64,000 bases of DNA from Pelobates cultripes (GCA_933207985.1 OW240912.1:255050518-255114517), one strand, 5' to 3'. Counted from the stretch's first letter, positions 1 through 11,297 are shown. Notes: generated by a model from the sequence alone, not told the origin. Translations and numbers: made by a program.

Positions 1-13
1 GGCAAAATGGTCC

Positions 14-1045
14 TGTAACAGATCACCTGGCACCCCGACTGGGAACCTCCGTTGAAGGATGCTCCTAGCGCTTCCTGAGGGCTCCAAGCACTGCAGCAGA
101 GACCACAACCACCGAACCGGAGAAGCATATGAATGCTCTCAAGCATTTGAATTCTATAAGCAGCTGAACAGGAAAAGCATACAATCAGCTTACACTCCTG
201 GCAATCAGCATACAATCCAATTCCCCCAATAACGAGACGACACTTCATTTGAGGTCAAGCAGAACTGACTGTACTGGCACATACAGCCTCTTTTATTCCC
301 ATTCCACAAACTTAGTACTGCCCACAGGGTTTTACAGAACAACCAATAACACACGTACATTACAGAAAACACTCCCAGCAATTATACACAAAATCCTCCC
401 CTCTGCCTGTGATATAATTATGGTACACAATGGGTTAACATAATTATCACAAGCAGGAAAAATACAGTTTTTATACATGTGCTATAACTTTAAAAATATA
501 CGTCCAATCTTCATAAAATTACATATTCAGAATCTGCATGCTTGAAAGTCCTATTTGACCAAATGAAGCATGGTTTTTCTGCCCAAAACCAGTTCCATAG
601 AGTCTTCTATCCTGGAGATAATTGGGAAGTAATCCAATTATCTCCAAGGACAGAGGCAAAACTCCATTAGCCACATGGTAGCAAGATACAATAAAATACA
701 TAAAATATATAACTGTGCAGCTATTGCATAAAACAGGTACATTCAACATATCCCCAGATAGCTTAGATCTGAGCGCACATTATTACTGAATGGCGCTCAG
801 ATCACATACATACAGTTCAATTGCCATGGAGCCAAAGTCTTTCACATAGTCTTTCGTTATACGAATGGGCTCCATGGCATAGCTATCTGGGGTAACACTG
901 CTCACATAGGGAAAGTACTGAATGACCCGGCTTTCGGGTCTTTGCAGGGGGAAATCCAGCATTTCAACATGGGGCCATAGTCACAGGGCAGGAGGCTGGC
1001 AATCAGTCTTCTCCAATGACCAGTGGTGAGGTTGGTTTTGCCACA
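14..1045 (-). mobile_element. Solo LTR (gypsy/ERV-like), 5-bp target duplication
   Basis: A 1032-bp block that begins TGTAACA and ends TTTTGCCACA on the + strand, so both ends fit the TG...CA rule of LTRs. It is flanked by the 5-bp direct repeat GGTCC (9-13 and 1046-1050), which supports one intact solo-LTR insertion. Much of it matches, in opposite orientation, the block at 52333-53298: the GGAGATAATTGGGA stretch near 615, the CCATGGAGCC stretch near 825 and the AACGAGACGACAC stretch near 230 all recur there. The orientation is set by the second copy, which has a TATA box and AATAAA on the + strand. About 200 bp at the U5 end (14-170) do not match the other copy. No internal or pol sequence adjoins it. 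Confidence 0.75.
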
Positions 1046-1048
1046 GGT

Positions 1049-1138
1049 CCAATCACAGGCTTCTCTATGATAAATATAATGGAGACATATAGTACCAACT
1101 GTAATTAAGAAGCTAGTATATTAGAAGCCTGTGATTGG
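1049..1138. repeat. Perfect 16-bp inverted repeat beside the solo LTR
   Basis: CCAATCACAGGCTTCT at 1049-1064 is the exact reverse complement of 1123-1138, with a 58-bp spacer. It looks like part of an old MITE into which the solo LTR integrated. The rest of 1051-1482 lies in the TASL upstream intron, is non-coding, and shows no other feature I recognise. Confidence 0.6.
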
Positions 1139-1482
1139 CCAACGCTAGGCCCATATGATGTCAGATGGAGCCGTGGAAGTTAAAACTGGGAGCTTCATCA
1201 TGTGCTGGATTCCTGGTAAGTAAAATGTTTATTTCTGCAGGGTTTAGGGCAATTGAGGGGGAACCTACTGCATAGTACCCAATAGGCCATTTACAAAGAA
1301 TAGGTCCCCCCAAAAAAGGATTGGACTAACCCTTTAATTAACTAATGTAACGGTAAATGTAGTTGTATTACATTACTGTGTATTCAAATTTCACTCTTAG
1401 ATCGCAAAGTCCTGGGGTATATCGGGGTTGCTTAACAAATTATGTCACATGAATGTCTTGGTATTGTCAGTATTTTATGTTA

Positions 1483-1501
1483 TTTTCTCTTTTCTGTAGA
1501 A
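1483..1501 (+). promoter_or_regulatory. TASL: Splice acceptor that sets the TASL start
   Basis: A pyrimidine tract (TTTTCTCTTTTCTG) ends in TAG at 1497-1499. The exon therefore starts at 1500, and the first ATG of the exon is at 1502. The upstream in-frame ATG at 1442 lies in the intron, and the residues it would add are not TASL-like. This matches the known gene layout of a non-coding 5' exon followed by one coding exon. The 5' exon and promoter are not visible and probably lie left of the window. Confidence 0.8.
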
Positions 1502-2386
1502 ATGCTGTCTGAAGGACATCTTTACAAGATCCAACTCTGGTATGAAGATGATATGTATCATGAGAGAAAACAGTCTGAGTCATCAAATGAGCTAGCAGGT
1601 GTATGCGGTCTCAATTACTCATCTGTGCAAAACTCAAGAAGCAGGAAATTCTTGCATAATTTTTGCTCTGGAGGAAAGCATGCATCTGGGGTACAGTCTG
1701 TGGAATCCACACAAAACAAAATGCTGAGAAATCTGATACACCATGAGACTGAAAATGTTTCATTCGAAAGGGAAACATCACCCTCTTTAGATATTTTCCA
1801 TGCTTCATCTACCAATAAAGAAACCTATCTGGTTCCATCTTCTTGTAAAAATATATGCAGAGATTATAATGATTTGCATATAGCTGGAGACCATGTGATG
1901 GCTATGAACTCAATGCCTAGCAACTACACTTGCAACAGTAGTTTTGAATTCTGTGAAGGGCCATTTTTAGAGTCATCACAAATCCCCCCAACTCTAGAGT
2001 CCATAAGTGTGGTGAGCGATGTCTTGTCCAAAAAGCCTTCAAAAGGAGATGCACCATGTTGGAAGGGTGGTAGCATGAAGGACAAAAGCATCATTCACCA
2101 TGAACAGCCACTCTCCAATTCAATCCTCAATGAGTACTTGGAACGAAAAGTCATTGAACTTTACAAACAGTACATCATGGACTGCAGTTCACCACCCGAG
2201 CGTATTATAGCATCAGAACTGGTGATGAACAATGTTCAGCAGATCAGCATGCAACTGTCACGAGAACAAAATATGGAGACCAACAAGGCCAAAGATATGG
2301 TCCTCAATTATTTACTGAGATTGGCCAGTGAGAAGCAATCCATCGTAATCAGCACTCCCGATCTGCAGATCTCAACAGACCATTAA
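1502..2386 (+). CDS. TASL: TASL, TLR adaptor interacting with SLC15A4 on the lysosome (CXorf21)
   Basis: This is a 294-residue, intronless coding exon. TASL is known to bind the lysosomal proton-coupled transporter SLC15A4 and to recruit and activate IRF5 downstream of endosomal TLR7/8/9; that role comes from mammalian work and is inferred here. In the sequence I see the conserved N-terminus MLSEG (the SLC15A4-binding end in mammals), the signature ETYLVPSSCK with YNDL just after it, the C-terminal helix region LNEYLE followed by VIELYKQYIMD, and the terminal pLxIS motif DLQIS (residues 287-291), whose Ser291 would be the phospho-acceptor for IRF5 docking. Length is close to the human protein (about 300). 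The start is M1 at 1502, two bases inside the exon, because the in-frame ATG at 1442 is intronic. No frameshift or internal stop is seen, so the gene looks functional. Its neighbour on the right is PDCL3, about 49 kb away on the opposite strand. Confidence 0.93.
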   Translation: MLSEGHLYKIQLWYEDDMYHERKQSESSNELAGVCGLNYSSVQNSRSRKFLHNFCSGGKHASGVQSVESTQNKMLRNLIHHETENVSFERETSPSLDIFHASSTNKETYLVPSSCKNICRDYNDLHIAGDHVMAMNSMPSNYTCNSSFEFCEGPFLESSQIPPTLESISVVSDVLSKKPSKGDAPCWKGGSMKDKSIIHHEQPLSNSILNEYLERKVIELYKQYIMDCSSPPERIIASELVMNNVQQISMQLSREQNMETNKAKDMVLNYLLRLASEKQSIVISTPDLQISTDH

Positions 2387-3030
2387 ATCAGAGATCTAAT
2401 ATTACAAAGCATTCTGAATGTTGAATATATTTTTACTTCATTAGTACTATGTTTCAGATAGCTATTGTTATTTAACAATTACTGTAAATAACAAACACAA
2501 AACACATCTATTTATTGGTCACAGAATTTTGTATCTTTAATCAAAAGTTTGAATTCTTATTTATATATTAAAACGAATGATTGATTAGGGTTTTCAGCTT
2601 TATTAGTGTTTTCCCTTCAGTGATATATAAGGAAAAAGGAGATGGGGAGGGACAAACAAACTGTTTCTGCCTTCCCAAACTCTGAAATATACTAGGACTC
2701 TGCAATTCACCGTCCAAGTCTCCAGTGCACATTCTCTTACCTAAATAAAAACACTTTAGAGTAGCACACTCTTGGGACTTAAAGTTACAAACAAAAACTG
2801 TGATCGACATTTTAGTCATTCAAGATCTTGATGAAAAACACAGATCACTGTTTCTTGCACACTGCTTATGTTACCTTCTTCATCATTATGAGATAGTCAC
2901 ATATGCATTTAGCAATTTAGAAGACTTTGTTATTGAAGAAAAAAAGCAAGTAAATGAGGGACGTGAGCCTACTAGTGTGAACCGTCAATGACATCACATA
3001 GGTAGAACTGTTGCTGCAATTAAAGTACCA
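2387..3030 (+). other. TASL: TASL 3' UTR and adjacent DNA, candidate poly(A) signal
   Basis: AT-rich non-coding sequence follows the TASL stop. The first AATAAA I see is at 2744-2749, which would give a 3' UTR of about 360-380 bp. No other gene is apparent to 3030. Use of this signal is inferred. Confidence 0.4.
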
Positions 3031-3040
3031 ATATCTTTGT

Positions 3041-3813
3041 TTAAAGGGACTATAAGCACCAAACAACTTTGGTGTACAGATCATGCACCTGCAGTCTCTT
3101 TGCTCACTTCTCTGCCATTTAGGAGTTATATCACTGTGTTTATACAGTTTATACAGCCCTACTCACACCTCCCTGTATATGACTCACACAGCCTTCCTAA
3201 ACACTTCCTGTAAAGAGAGATCTAATCTTTAAACTTCATGTATTTCACATTCTGTTTAATATAGAATTTTTATAGCCTGCTCCATTAATAGCCTTCTAGA
3301 CCCTACATAAGCCTTCTGTGTGTGATTAAGGTTCTGTTTACAGAGCAGGAGAAACTTCTAAAACAGTTTAAAATCTGATTGAAGCTAAAATCCTGCTTTT
3401 TCATGTAGACTGTGACAGCCAGGGGAGGTGTGGCTAGAACTGTACAAAAATAAACAAAGTTGATTTAACTTCCAAATGGCAGAGAATTGAGCAGTAAGAC
3501 TGCAGGGTCTATTGTCCCTGTCCTCTTCTGTAAAACATTGCAGTTTTTGAGACAGCCACTAGAGGCGGTTCAGTTGCACTGATTGTGCACTCACCACAAT
3601 TGCGCATTATGTCCCCAATGCTTTATGAGGACTGGATATCAGCATAGTGTTCCTGTCCCTACTTTCTTTTCTACCCTGACTCCCCTACCCATTATTTTTT
3701 TTACATTAGAGCAATCCAAGTGGAGGTGGGCTGAAAAAGAGTGGGGACAGGAACACTATAGCATTAGGAATACAAATTGCAAATCTGTGTTTGTAACTCT
3801 TGTGTTGCTTTAA
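3041..3813. mobile_element. piggyBac-like MITE with TTAA ends
   Basis: The block starts TTAAAGGGACTATAAGCACC and ends GTTGCTTTAA, so TTAA lies at both ends, as expected for piggyBac-type insertion. Internally, a GTTCCTGTCCC stretch near 3650 is answered in inverted form by GGGACAGGAACACTATAG near 3744. There is no coding capacity. The ends are diverged from the younger copies at 18196, 44966 and 50342. Confidence 0.5.
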
Positions 3814-4279
3814 TCATACATTTTTTAAAGTGACTGCAACAATGTATTACACTGTTACCCATCCAGATGGATATAAAAGGCAATGATGCAGACTACAAAC
3901 TACAAGAAAACATAGAGAGAAACTCCATAAAGTAGCACAGCATTAAAATTATTTAGCATAAATACACACAATAAAAATGGATCCTTACACTATTTAAGTG
4001 TGTATAAGTGTGGGCAAACAGAGTCTTCCACAAGAGTTCAGACTGGATGCAGATGCCAATCCTGCAGGATGCAAGTCCTCTCCCTCGTCTGGTCTGTTTT
4101 CCCTTCAGGATTTATCATTGTTCAGGTAGGACGAGCATTCTATTGTAGCTGCTTTTTTGTGTTTTTATATTGCTGGTATTCATATTGATTTGGACCTAAC
4201 TGCACTTTCATAAGTTCCAATCTTTGTAGCACTCTGTCTTTCAGGGTTATTCACTAAAGTGAGAATTCAATGTGAATTG

Positions 4280-5080
4280 AAAGTGAATTTCAAAATTAAG
4301 CTCAAAATATCCAAACTGGCCTTGTCTCCCCTGCTTTTTGCTCTATCACTAGGGCCCCTTGTTAATTTAATCAGAAACCATGCACAGATGAAGGGATTCA
4401 CAATAGCAGTGTCCTCATATTCTGTATCTGACTATGCAGATGATGTTCTCTTGAGCATCGCTGATTCAAGAACCTCCCTTTCCACTATGTTTGACTTGTT
4501 GATCCAATTTGAGGCACTGTCTGGATACATGGTGAATCTGGAAAAAACAAGCTATTTGATGTTTAATACAGTGGAATGGGGACATGGCGTAGCTGAGGCT
4601 GCAGTTTGGAATCTATACGCAAAGAAATTTGCTTTCCTATTTGGGTGTACGTTTTACAGCTGACCCAATCAGACTTGGCCCATAAAACAATTTAACATTC
4701 ATCTGTTAAGAATGATCTGTAAAAATGGGACGCAAAACCCATATCCTGGATGGGCAGAATACATACCATAAAGATGAATGTAATGCCCAGACTATAGTTT
4801 TTGTTTCAGGTCCTCCTGGTCCTGGATTATAAGTGGGTTCTGGCTGGTTTACAAGTGGCCATTGGCTCATTTACCTGGGAAGGGAAACAACATAGGATAG
4901 CGAATAAGATTCTATATCGTCCCAAGCAGGCGATATGCCAAGAATGGGGGGGAGGCGAGGAGGCTGGCCTTTGAGTTCACTAAATGTATTACATTTAGCT
5001 GTCCTAGCATATTTTCTGCACTTGATCTTTAGAGACTAGAGTTGGATGGTGACGTGGATTGCATGAAGGTAATGAATTTA
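4280..5080 (+). pseudogene. L1 ORF2 relic, reverse-transcriptase part
   Basis: One open stretch (to 4663) reads LSPLLFALSLGPL, then SDYADDVLLS (the RT box C with an intact YADD), then SGYMVNLEKTS. These align box for box with LSPLLFALSLEPL and FADDVLL of the intact ORF2 at 35413. After 4663, frameshifts and stops break the frame, but fragments such as QHRIANKILYRPKQA near 4890 still match the region after the RT. Both ends are truncated and no tail was found. It is a dead fragment. Confidence 0.75.
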
Positions 5081-5696
5081 CAGCAAAGATTTTCACATCG
5101 TGCTGAAAAGTTTAAGGAAAGCACAACATAAAGAAACCAAATATTCTATGGATGTTTGGAGCTAAAAATGTAGGCCTAAATTAGAAAAAAAAAAATCCCA
5201 AGTCATAGTCTGTCCGATTATTTTTTAAATTTAAAACTCTGAATTTCCTGCAATTCTCAGTAGTTATATTAATTGCCACAAGATGGCAGCTGGATTCTAG
5301 TTCTTTCAGTCAATAAAGCACTAAAGCAGAAATAGCATACACTTGTATTGTCCCACACTTTTTATTTTGTCAAATATTTTTTTAAATGTTTTTTTTTTAT
5401 ATATGCTGTGCCACCCTACAAAAGGAGGGCTTTAACGCCGTTTGGGCAGCATAAAACACCTTAATGATTGGACTCTCCCTGCAGCAGAAATAGTTACTCT
5501 CCACGCTGGATCCGATCGGAGGGACTGCCGGACAACCGAGGCAGTCCCTTACTGCCTTAGTTTAGTTGTCAGGTAGATACCCCAACATATAACTAATAAA
5601 AGCACATAATCATGTAAAAAATAATAAATATACACTAAAAATGAAATATATTTATTTATATCTATCTATATACCTTAATAATAAAATAAACTTGAC

Positions 5697-5697
<1 letters not shown>

Positions 5698-5738
<41 letters not shown>
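5698..5738. repeat. (TA)n microsatellite at the Tc1 insertion site
   Basis: About 40 bp of alternating TA lies directly against the left Tc1 end. Tc1/mariner elements insert at TA, so the run is a natural target. Confidence 0.85.
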
Positions 5739-5741
<3 letters not shown>

Positions 5742-7217
5742 TGCTCAAAAAAATAAAGGAAACACAAAAATAACACATCCTAGATCTGAATGAATTAAAT
5801 ATTCTTCTGAAATACTTTGTTCTTTACATAGTTGAATGTGCTGACAACAAAATCACACAAAAATTAAAAAATGGAAATCAAATTTTTCAACCCATGGAGG
5901 TCTGGATTTGGAGTCACACTCAAAATTAAAGTGGAAAAACACACTACAGGCTGATCCAACTTTGATGTAATGTCCTTAAAACAAGTCAAAATGAGGCTCA
6001 GTAGTGTGTGTGGCCTCCACATGCCTGTATGACCTCCCTAGAACGCCTTTGCATGCTCCTGATGAGGTGGAGGATGGTCTCCTGAGGGATCTCCTCCCAG
6101 ACCTGGACTAAAGCATCTGCTAACTCCTGGACAGACTGTGGTGCAACGTGATGTTGGTGGATGGAGCGAGACATGATGTCTCAGATGTGCTTGATTGGAT
6201 TCAGGTCTGGGGAACGGGCGGGCCAGTCCTTAGCATCAATGCCTTTGTCTTGCAGGAACTGTTGACACACTCCAGCCACATGAGGTCTAGCATTGCTTGC
6301 ATTAGGAGGAACCCAGGGCCAACCGCACCAGCATATGGTCTCACAAGAGGTCTGAGGATCTCACTCATCTCGGTACCTAATGGCAGTCAGGCTACCTCTG
6401 GCGAGCACATGGAGGTCTGTGCGGCCCCCCAAAGAAATGCCACCCCACACCATTACTGACCCACTGCCAAATCGGTCATGCTGGAGGATATTGCAGGCAG
6501 CAGAACGTTCTCCACGGCGTCTCCAGACTCTGTCACGTCTGTCACATGTGCTCAGTGTGAACCTGCTTTCATCTGTGAAGAGCACAGGGCGCCAGTGGCG
6601 AATTTGCCAATCTTGGTGTTCTTTGGCAAATGCCAAACGTCCTGCCCGGTTTTGGGCTGTAAGCACAACCCCCACCTGTGGACATCGGGCCCTCATACCA
6701 CCCTCATGGAGTCTGTTTCTGACCGTTTGAGCAGACACATGCACATTTGTGGCCTGCTGGAGGTCATTTTGCAGGGCTCTGGCAGTGCTCCCCCTGTTCC
6801 TCCTTGCACAAAGGTGGAGGTAGCGGTCCTGCTGCTAGGTTGTTGCCCTCCTACGGCCTCCTCCACATCTCCTGATGTACTGGCCTGTCTCCTGGTAGCG
6901 CCTCCATGCTCTGGACACTACGCTGACACACACAGCAAACCTTCTTGCCACAGCTCGCATTGATGTGCCATCCTGGATAAGCTGCACTACCTGAGCCACT
7001 TGTGTGGGTTATAGACTCCATCTCATGTCACCACCTGCAGAACCACTCCTTTATTGGGGGTGTCTTGCTAATTGCCTATAATTTCCACCTGTTGTCTATC
7101 CCATTTGCACAACATGTGAAATTGATTGTCACTCAGTGTTGCTTCCTAAGTGGACAGTTTGATTGATTTGGAGTTACATTGTGTTGTTTAAGTGTTCCCT
7201 TTATTTTTTGAGCAGTG
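5739..7217 (-). mobile_element. Tc1-like DNA transposon, full length but dead
   Basis: The 1479-bp element starts CACTGCTCAAAAAAATAAAG and ends CTTTATTTTTTGAGCAGTG, perfect or near-perfect terminal inverted repeats, with TA on each side (5737-5738 and 7218-7219). The transposase lies on the - strand. I recognise the family as the widespread Tc1-like group of fish, frogs and lampreys that encodes the phrase FTDESRF; that link is recall, not search. Confidence 0.9.
5998..7026 (-). pseudogene. Tc1-like transposase, broken copy
   Basis: This would encode a DD34E transposase (N-terminal helix-turn-helix, then catalytic domain) that cuts and pastes the element in the nucleus. The longest intact stretch runs from 6744 to 6361. 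It contains [12 protein letters not shown], then LFTDESRF (first catalytic Asp), WRRRGERSA and MVWGGIS. Breaks seen: a stop soon after the start region (near 7009), a CAG-to-TAG change near 6850, a 4-bp insertion near 6370 that ends the open stretch, and a one-base loss near 6297 that destroys the phrase holding the second Asp (normally MQDNARPH). The end (stop at 5998-6000) matches the usual family terminus. It cannot make active enzyme. Confidence 0.85.
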
Positions 7218-8072
7218 TATATAATTCCATTCTGTGTGTATATTTATGTTTTATTTTTACATAATTATGTGATTTTATTAATGAATTATGTATTGAGGGA
7301 CCTGTCTGACAACCCAGGCAGAAAGTCCAGAGAACTTAATTTGCAAGCCCTATATTTTACCTTGTAAAACCTTGCAAACCGGTACATGGGGTTGCTGTTG
7401 TACTCATGAGACATCGCTGAACACAAACATTTTGTTTTAGAGCAGTCAAATGTATGATGACAATGATTTTATCAGTGAAAGGGCAGTTTTTGTGTGGAAA
7501 ATGTAAAAAAGCAAATATGAACACTAACTTTGGCCAGGGTTTGTGCCAAAGTTGACATTTTGAATACCTTGGATCATCTACTTGTGCAAATGATATGCCA
7601 TGATGATTTTAGCTCCTATGCAGCCATATGGTCTGAAATGGAACATAGGATCTGCAAAACATTTTGAAAAATTTCAATGTGTACAAACTGAAAACGGGAA
7701 AGCCCTATTTTTGACGTTGTAACTTTCCAAAACCCCATTAAACCTGTACATGGAGGGGACTGTTGTACTTGTGAGACATGCGTGTTTTATTGCAGTAAAA
7801 GCTAAGAGTATTATGACATTCACAGTTAAAATGCCACGCAAACCTTGGAAAAAAATATTTTCTTAATTTTTCACACTTTTTTTTTAGATTGTATTCATTT
7901 TAAATTATGTTTCATATATAAATATTTGTGAAATTAAAGCTATATTTCTCCTGAACAAAATTATATATAATAAGTGTTGGTGCACTTAATATGAAATAGG
8001 TCAATTATGGCTGAACAGACATATAAGTCTAGGGTTTTTTTTTTAATCAGAACTTGTACAGTTGCCTCGTCT

Positions 8073-8479
8073 TTAAAGGGAAGCAATGCTGCCAGGAAAA
8101 CATGGTTGTTTTTCTGTCACTATAGCTCCCCCTCACTCTGTCCCTCGACGCTGGCTCGGGTTTGCCTTTGCAATGACCGTGCTCGCATTTGGATTTCCCT
8201 ATAGGAAAGCATTATACAATTCCTATAAAGTTTTGGGTGATGCTGAACGTCCCCATGCATAGTGCAAAGATGCCCAGCATCAGTTAGGCGACCACAAGTT
8301 GCCAAATGGCCCTGAAGTCCTTCTAGTGGCTCTCTGGTAGACAACCACAAGAGGTGAAGTTATAAACTGTTTCTTAAAAACTGCAATAATTAGCTTTGCA
8401 GGGTTAAAGGACCTGGGACAGTGCACCCAGACCACTTTAATGAGCTGAAGTGGTCTGGGCGCCAATAGTGTCCATTTAA
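8073..8479. mobile_element. piggyBac-like MITE with TTAA ends
   Basis: TTAA occurs at both ends (8073-8076, 8476-8479). The left arm reads TTAAAGGGAAGCAATGCTGC. The right part holds a stem in which CACCCAGACCACTTTAATGA is answered by GAAGTGGTCTGGGCGCC; this same stem is found in the copies at 50342 and 58921. The stretch 8480-9347 to its right is AT-rich, and I see nothing in it. Confidence 0.6.
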
Positions 8480-9453
8480 GGGATTAAGGCAAAATACTTT
8501 CATTGAATGACAGACTTATCAAAATATATTTAAAAATGGGCATTGTAAAGCACGTTTTTATTGCTTACCTCTTTAAAATAAAGAATTGAAAAAATAAATA
8601 GGCAGTATAAGAATATGCGTAGCATATCCTGTATCCAGGATTCAGTGAATGGAGTTTGGAAGATCATAATTAAAATCATTTTTAAATTATAAATCATTTT
8701 TATTATTTGCCTAAAATCTAAAACCAAATCTACCAACAAACAAGCAGATTGAAAATATTCTCTTCCAACATTCAATGAAGATAAATGCATATATTCTAAT
8801 AATTTAATTGAATTCTTAAATTAATATATTTAATTAAGAAATGAATAATATATACTTATATTACAAAACGGTAAAATTGAATTTTTTTTGTAAATACAAT
8901 ACAATCCATCTATATCATTCACGTTTTGGGATTTTTAGATATTTACTATGTTTTCAGAATATTTGAAGGTCTATTAATATAAAGATCTGACAATACGTTA
9001 TTCAAGTCCACCAAATAATTGAGGACAGAGTGAAACTGGAACACAAAGGGCAGTATTAAACTGTGTGTGTAAACAAAACACTTAGAGCCTCAATCAGTCC
9101 CATGCAGTGTTTGGTGTGGAGCTAACTACTGAAAAATGTTAATGTTTATTGCTATGAGAAAGGTATTTTCAAACTGTGCTGCTTAACATGGGACATTGAT
9201 GAGTTTTTGCATTTATATTTTTTAATAAAATTGTTTATCCAGCTATGATGTTGTTTGTGGAACTTCTGTAAAATCAGGGGGAGGGGAACCACAAATCAAA
9301 CAAATAAAAAAACACAAAGCATTCATTTATATTTTATGACCTATATACAGTGGTGTATCCTGGTTTTGTGCTGCCCTAGGCAGGACAAAACTCAGGCACC
9401 CCCCTCCCCACGCGCCACCCCCACCCAACCCTTCCCCCGCCCCACTTTCTAAA

Positions 9454-9690
9454 TACACACACACACACATACACAGTCAGACACACACACAGTCAGACAC
9501 AAACACACACACACAGTCAGACACAAACACACACACACACAGTCAGACACAGACACAAACACACACACAGTCACACACACACACACAGTCAGACACACAC
9601 ACACAGTCAGACACACACACACAGTCAGACAGACACAAACACACAAACACACACACACAGTCAGACACACACACACAATCACTCACATTA
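9454..9690. repeat. CA-rich microsatellite with CAGTCAGA interruptions
   Basis: Runs of ACACAC are broken at regular intervals by CAGTCAGACACA. It lies inside the hAT MITE, and the same position is CA-rich in the other two copies, so the repeat seems to move with the element. Confidence 0.9.
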
Positions 9691-9833
9691 ACACTTTTTT
9701 TTTTTAATTTAACCCCCCCCCCAGCCTCCTTACCTTTGGGAATGCTGGGGGGTTCTCTCTCTCTCTCTGGTGGTCCAGTGGCTGCCGGTCGGGCTGATGG
9801 GCTGGCTGCTGGGCGGGGGCTGGCGTGGGAGCT

Positions 9834-9967
9834 CTTCCTCTGAGCGGTCTGCTCAGCTCCCTCACGCGCCGCAGAGTGAGGCTGGGAGCCGGAAGATGAC
9901 ATCATACTCCGGCTCCCAGCCTCACTCTGCGGCGCGCGAGGGAACTGAGCAGTCAGCTCAGAGGAAG
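9834..9967. repeat. Large GC-rich palindrome inside the hAT MITE
   Basis: Arms of about 60 bp: CTTCCTCTGAG on the left pairs with CTCAGAGGAAG on the right, and GAGGCTGGGAGCCGG pairs with CCGGCTCCCAGCCTC. The centre is AAGATGACATCATACT, with a CRE/AP-1-like core. A comparable palindrome sits in both sister elements. Confidence 0.85.
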
Positions 9968-10329
9968 TGCTCCCTCGCCAGCTGCCCGCCCGCCCGCCCA
10001 ACCAGCAGCCAGCGCCGCCCAGCGCTCAGTATGTCTGTAAACATTCCTCCTTTTTAAAAGCGTTTTTTGCCGCCCCCTGAAAAATGCCGCCCAAGGCAAA
10101 TGCCTTGTTTGCCTCACGGCTAATACGTCCCTGCCTATATACTGTAAGCTCAAGGGCAGTGCTACATAACACTTTGTTGTAGGGCGGCAAGCATTAGGTA
10201 GAGTTCCTTACTTCTTTTGTATCTGTGTGCTTGATTACATATCTCTGTAAAAGTAAACCCACCTGTGTCCTGTTTAAATAGTTAAATAAATAGTTAAATA
10301 GTTTTATATAGTTTAAATAGGACTATAGT

Positions 10330-10640
10330 TATATATCTTATGTATCAGAATACAGGATTCCTTCCTCACCTACCCCCTAAATTAGATGGACAAAGTTTTA
10401 AAAATAATTTCAGAAACTATTACTTTATTGATAGGGTAGTGGATGCATGGAATAGCCTTCCAGCTGAAGTGGTAGAGGTTAACACAGTGAGGGAGTTTAA
10501 GCATGCGTGGCATAGGCATACGGCTATCATAGATTTAGGATAAGGCCAGGGACTAATTAAAAGTATTTTGAAATATTGGGCAGACTAGATGGGCCGAATG
10601 GTTCTTATCTGCCGTCACATTCTATGTTTCTATGACCTAA
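10330..10640 (+). pseudogene. Jockey/CR1-like LINE, 3' end of ORF2 plus tail
   Basis: An open stretch (10340-10543) ends with DRVVDAWNSLPAEVVE, then TVREFK. This is the usual C-terminal phrase of jockey-superfamily (CR1/Rex1-type) ORF2 proteins. It is followed by a short 3' UTR with GCAGACTAGATGGGCC and TTCTATGTTTCTATG, typical of such tails in frogs. Everything 5' of it is missing. The subclade is uncertain. Confidence 0.55.
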
Positions 10641-10714
10641 AGTCACTTGGCAAGATAGAAGCACCTCTAGTGGATGACTGGTAGACAGACACTAGAGACT
10701 GTCTTAGTGCTACA

Positions 10715-10816
10715 ATGTAAAGTGGGACAGGATCAATGCACCCAGACCACTTCAATGAGCTGAAGATTGTCCCTTTAAGCTAAAGTTGTTTTGATGCGCA
10801 TAGTGTCCTTTTAAGA
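10715..10816. mobile_element. MITE fragment with the GACCACTTCA stem
   Basis: CACCCAGACCACTTCAATGA at 10740 is the stem seen in the TTAA-flanked MITEs at 8073 and 50342, followed by CCCTTTAAG and GTCCTTTTAAG. It is a degraded fragment. From 10817 to 11281 I see no gene or clear repeat. Confidence 0.4.
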
Positions 10817-11297
10817 GGATTAAAAGTATGAGAGGGGTTATAGATGTGGTAGGGTTGTTTGGGTTAAATTTAGTTCTGGTTTTTATAAGGAGATAAACCT
10901 AGGATACATTTAAAGGGTTTTGTAACAGATTTGATTTTAGAGTGCTTAAATTTGAGACTAAGGAATACATTTGTTTAGGTTTTGAGAGAGGTGAAATTTA
11001 GGATTAGGTTATAGGCATGTGGTATTTAAAGGGTTATTTGCAAAGTACTCAACCACATACTATTGATGATAGAACTGCAGGAGGTGTTATACAATGCATA
11101 GTGAGAAATTCCACTTCCTGTCCAGCCTCACACACAGACACTGGAGGAACGAGGACAACACTGAGTTTTACATCCTCTATAACTTGTATGTACATAGTGG
11201 GGAATCGCGATGCAGCCTAGAACAAAAACTAACCCCATTCAACCTCCCAATAACGGCAGACCACTTAGTATGGATGAAACAGGCCACAGCATTTTTT

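Larger units (their letters stand above)
5405..7870. repeat. AT-rich interspersed repeat split by a Tc1 element
   Basis: Non-coding DNA on both sides of the Tc1 copy. The right part (7280-7800) contains GAGGGACCTG with CAACCCAGGCAG, and GTACATGGGG followed by GAGACATCGCTGAA. The same phrases occur at 30110-30150 and, inverted, near 30300 and 30425, so this is probably a degraded relative of the element at 29228-31324. The exact ends are not resolved. Confidence 0.45.
9348..10133. mobile_element. hAT-type MITE with 8-bp target duplication
   Basis: The 786-bp element starts CAGTGGTGTATCC and ends ATACGTCCCTG. It is flanked by the 8-bp direct repeat CCTATATA (9340-9347 and 10134-10141), the hAT target-site length. 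Inside are a CA-rich microsatellite, a large GC palindrome (9834-9967) and near the right end GCCGCCCAAGGCAAA, which resembles the left-end GCCCTAGGCAGGACAAAA in inverted form. There is no transposase. Related copies are at 20335-21858 and 58759-59950. Confidence 0.82.

Noticed and set aside
1442..1501. Upstream in-frame ATG adding 20 residues to TASL
   Set aside because: A good splice acceptor lies between it and the exon, and the residues do not resemble TASL.
6148..6963. Three + strand frames of 103-161 codons
   Set aside because: They are antisense shadows of the Tc1 transposase on the - strand.
9449..10001. Open frames rich in Cys/Val through the CA repeat and palindrome
   Set aside because: They exist only because a CA/GT tract has no stops in some frames; no conserved domain, and they fall inside a MITE.
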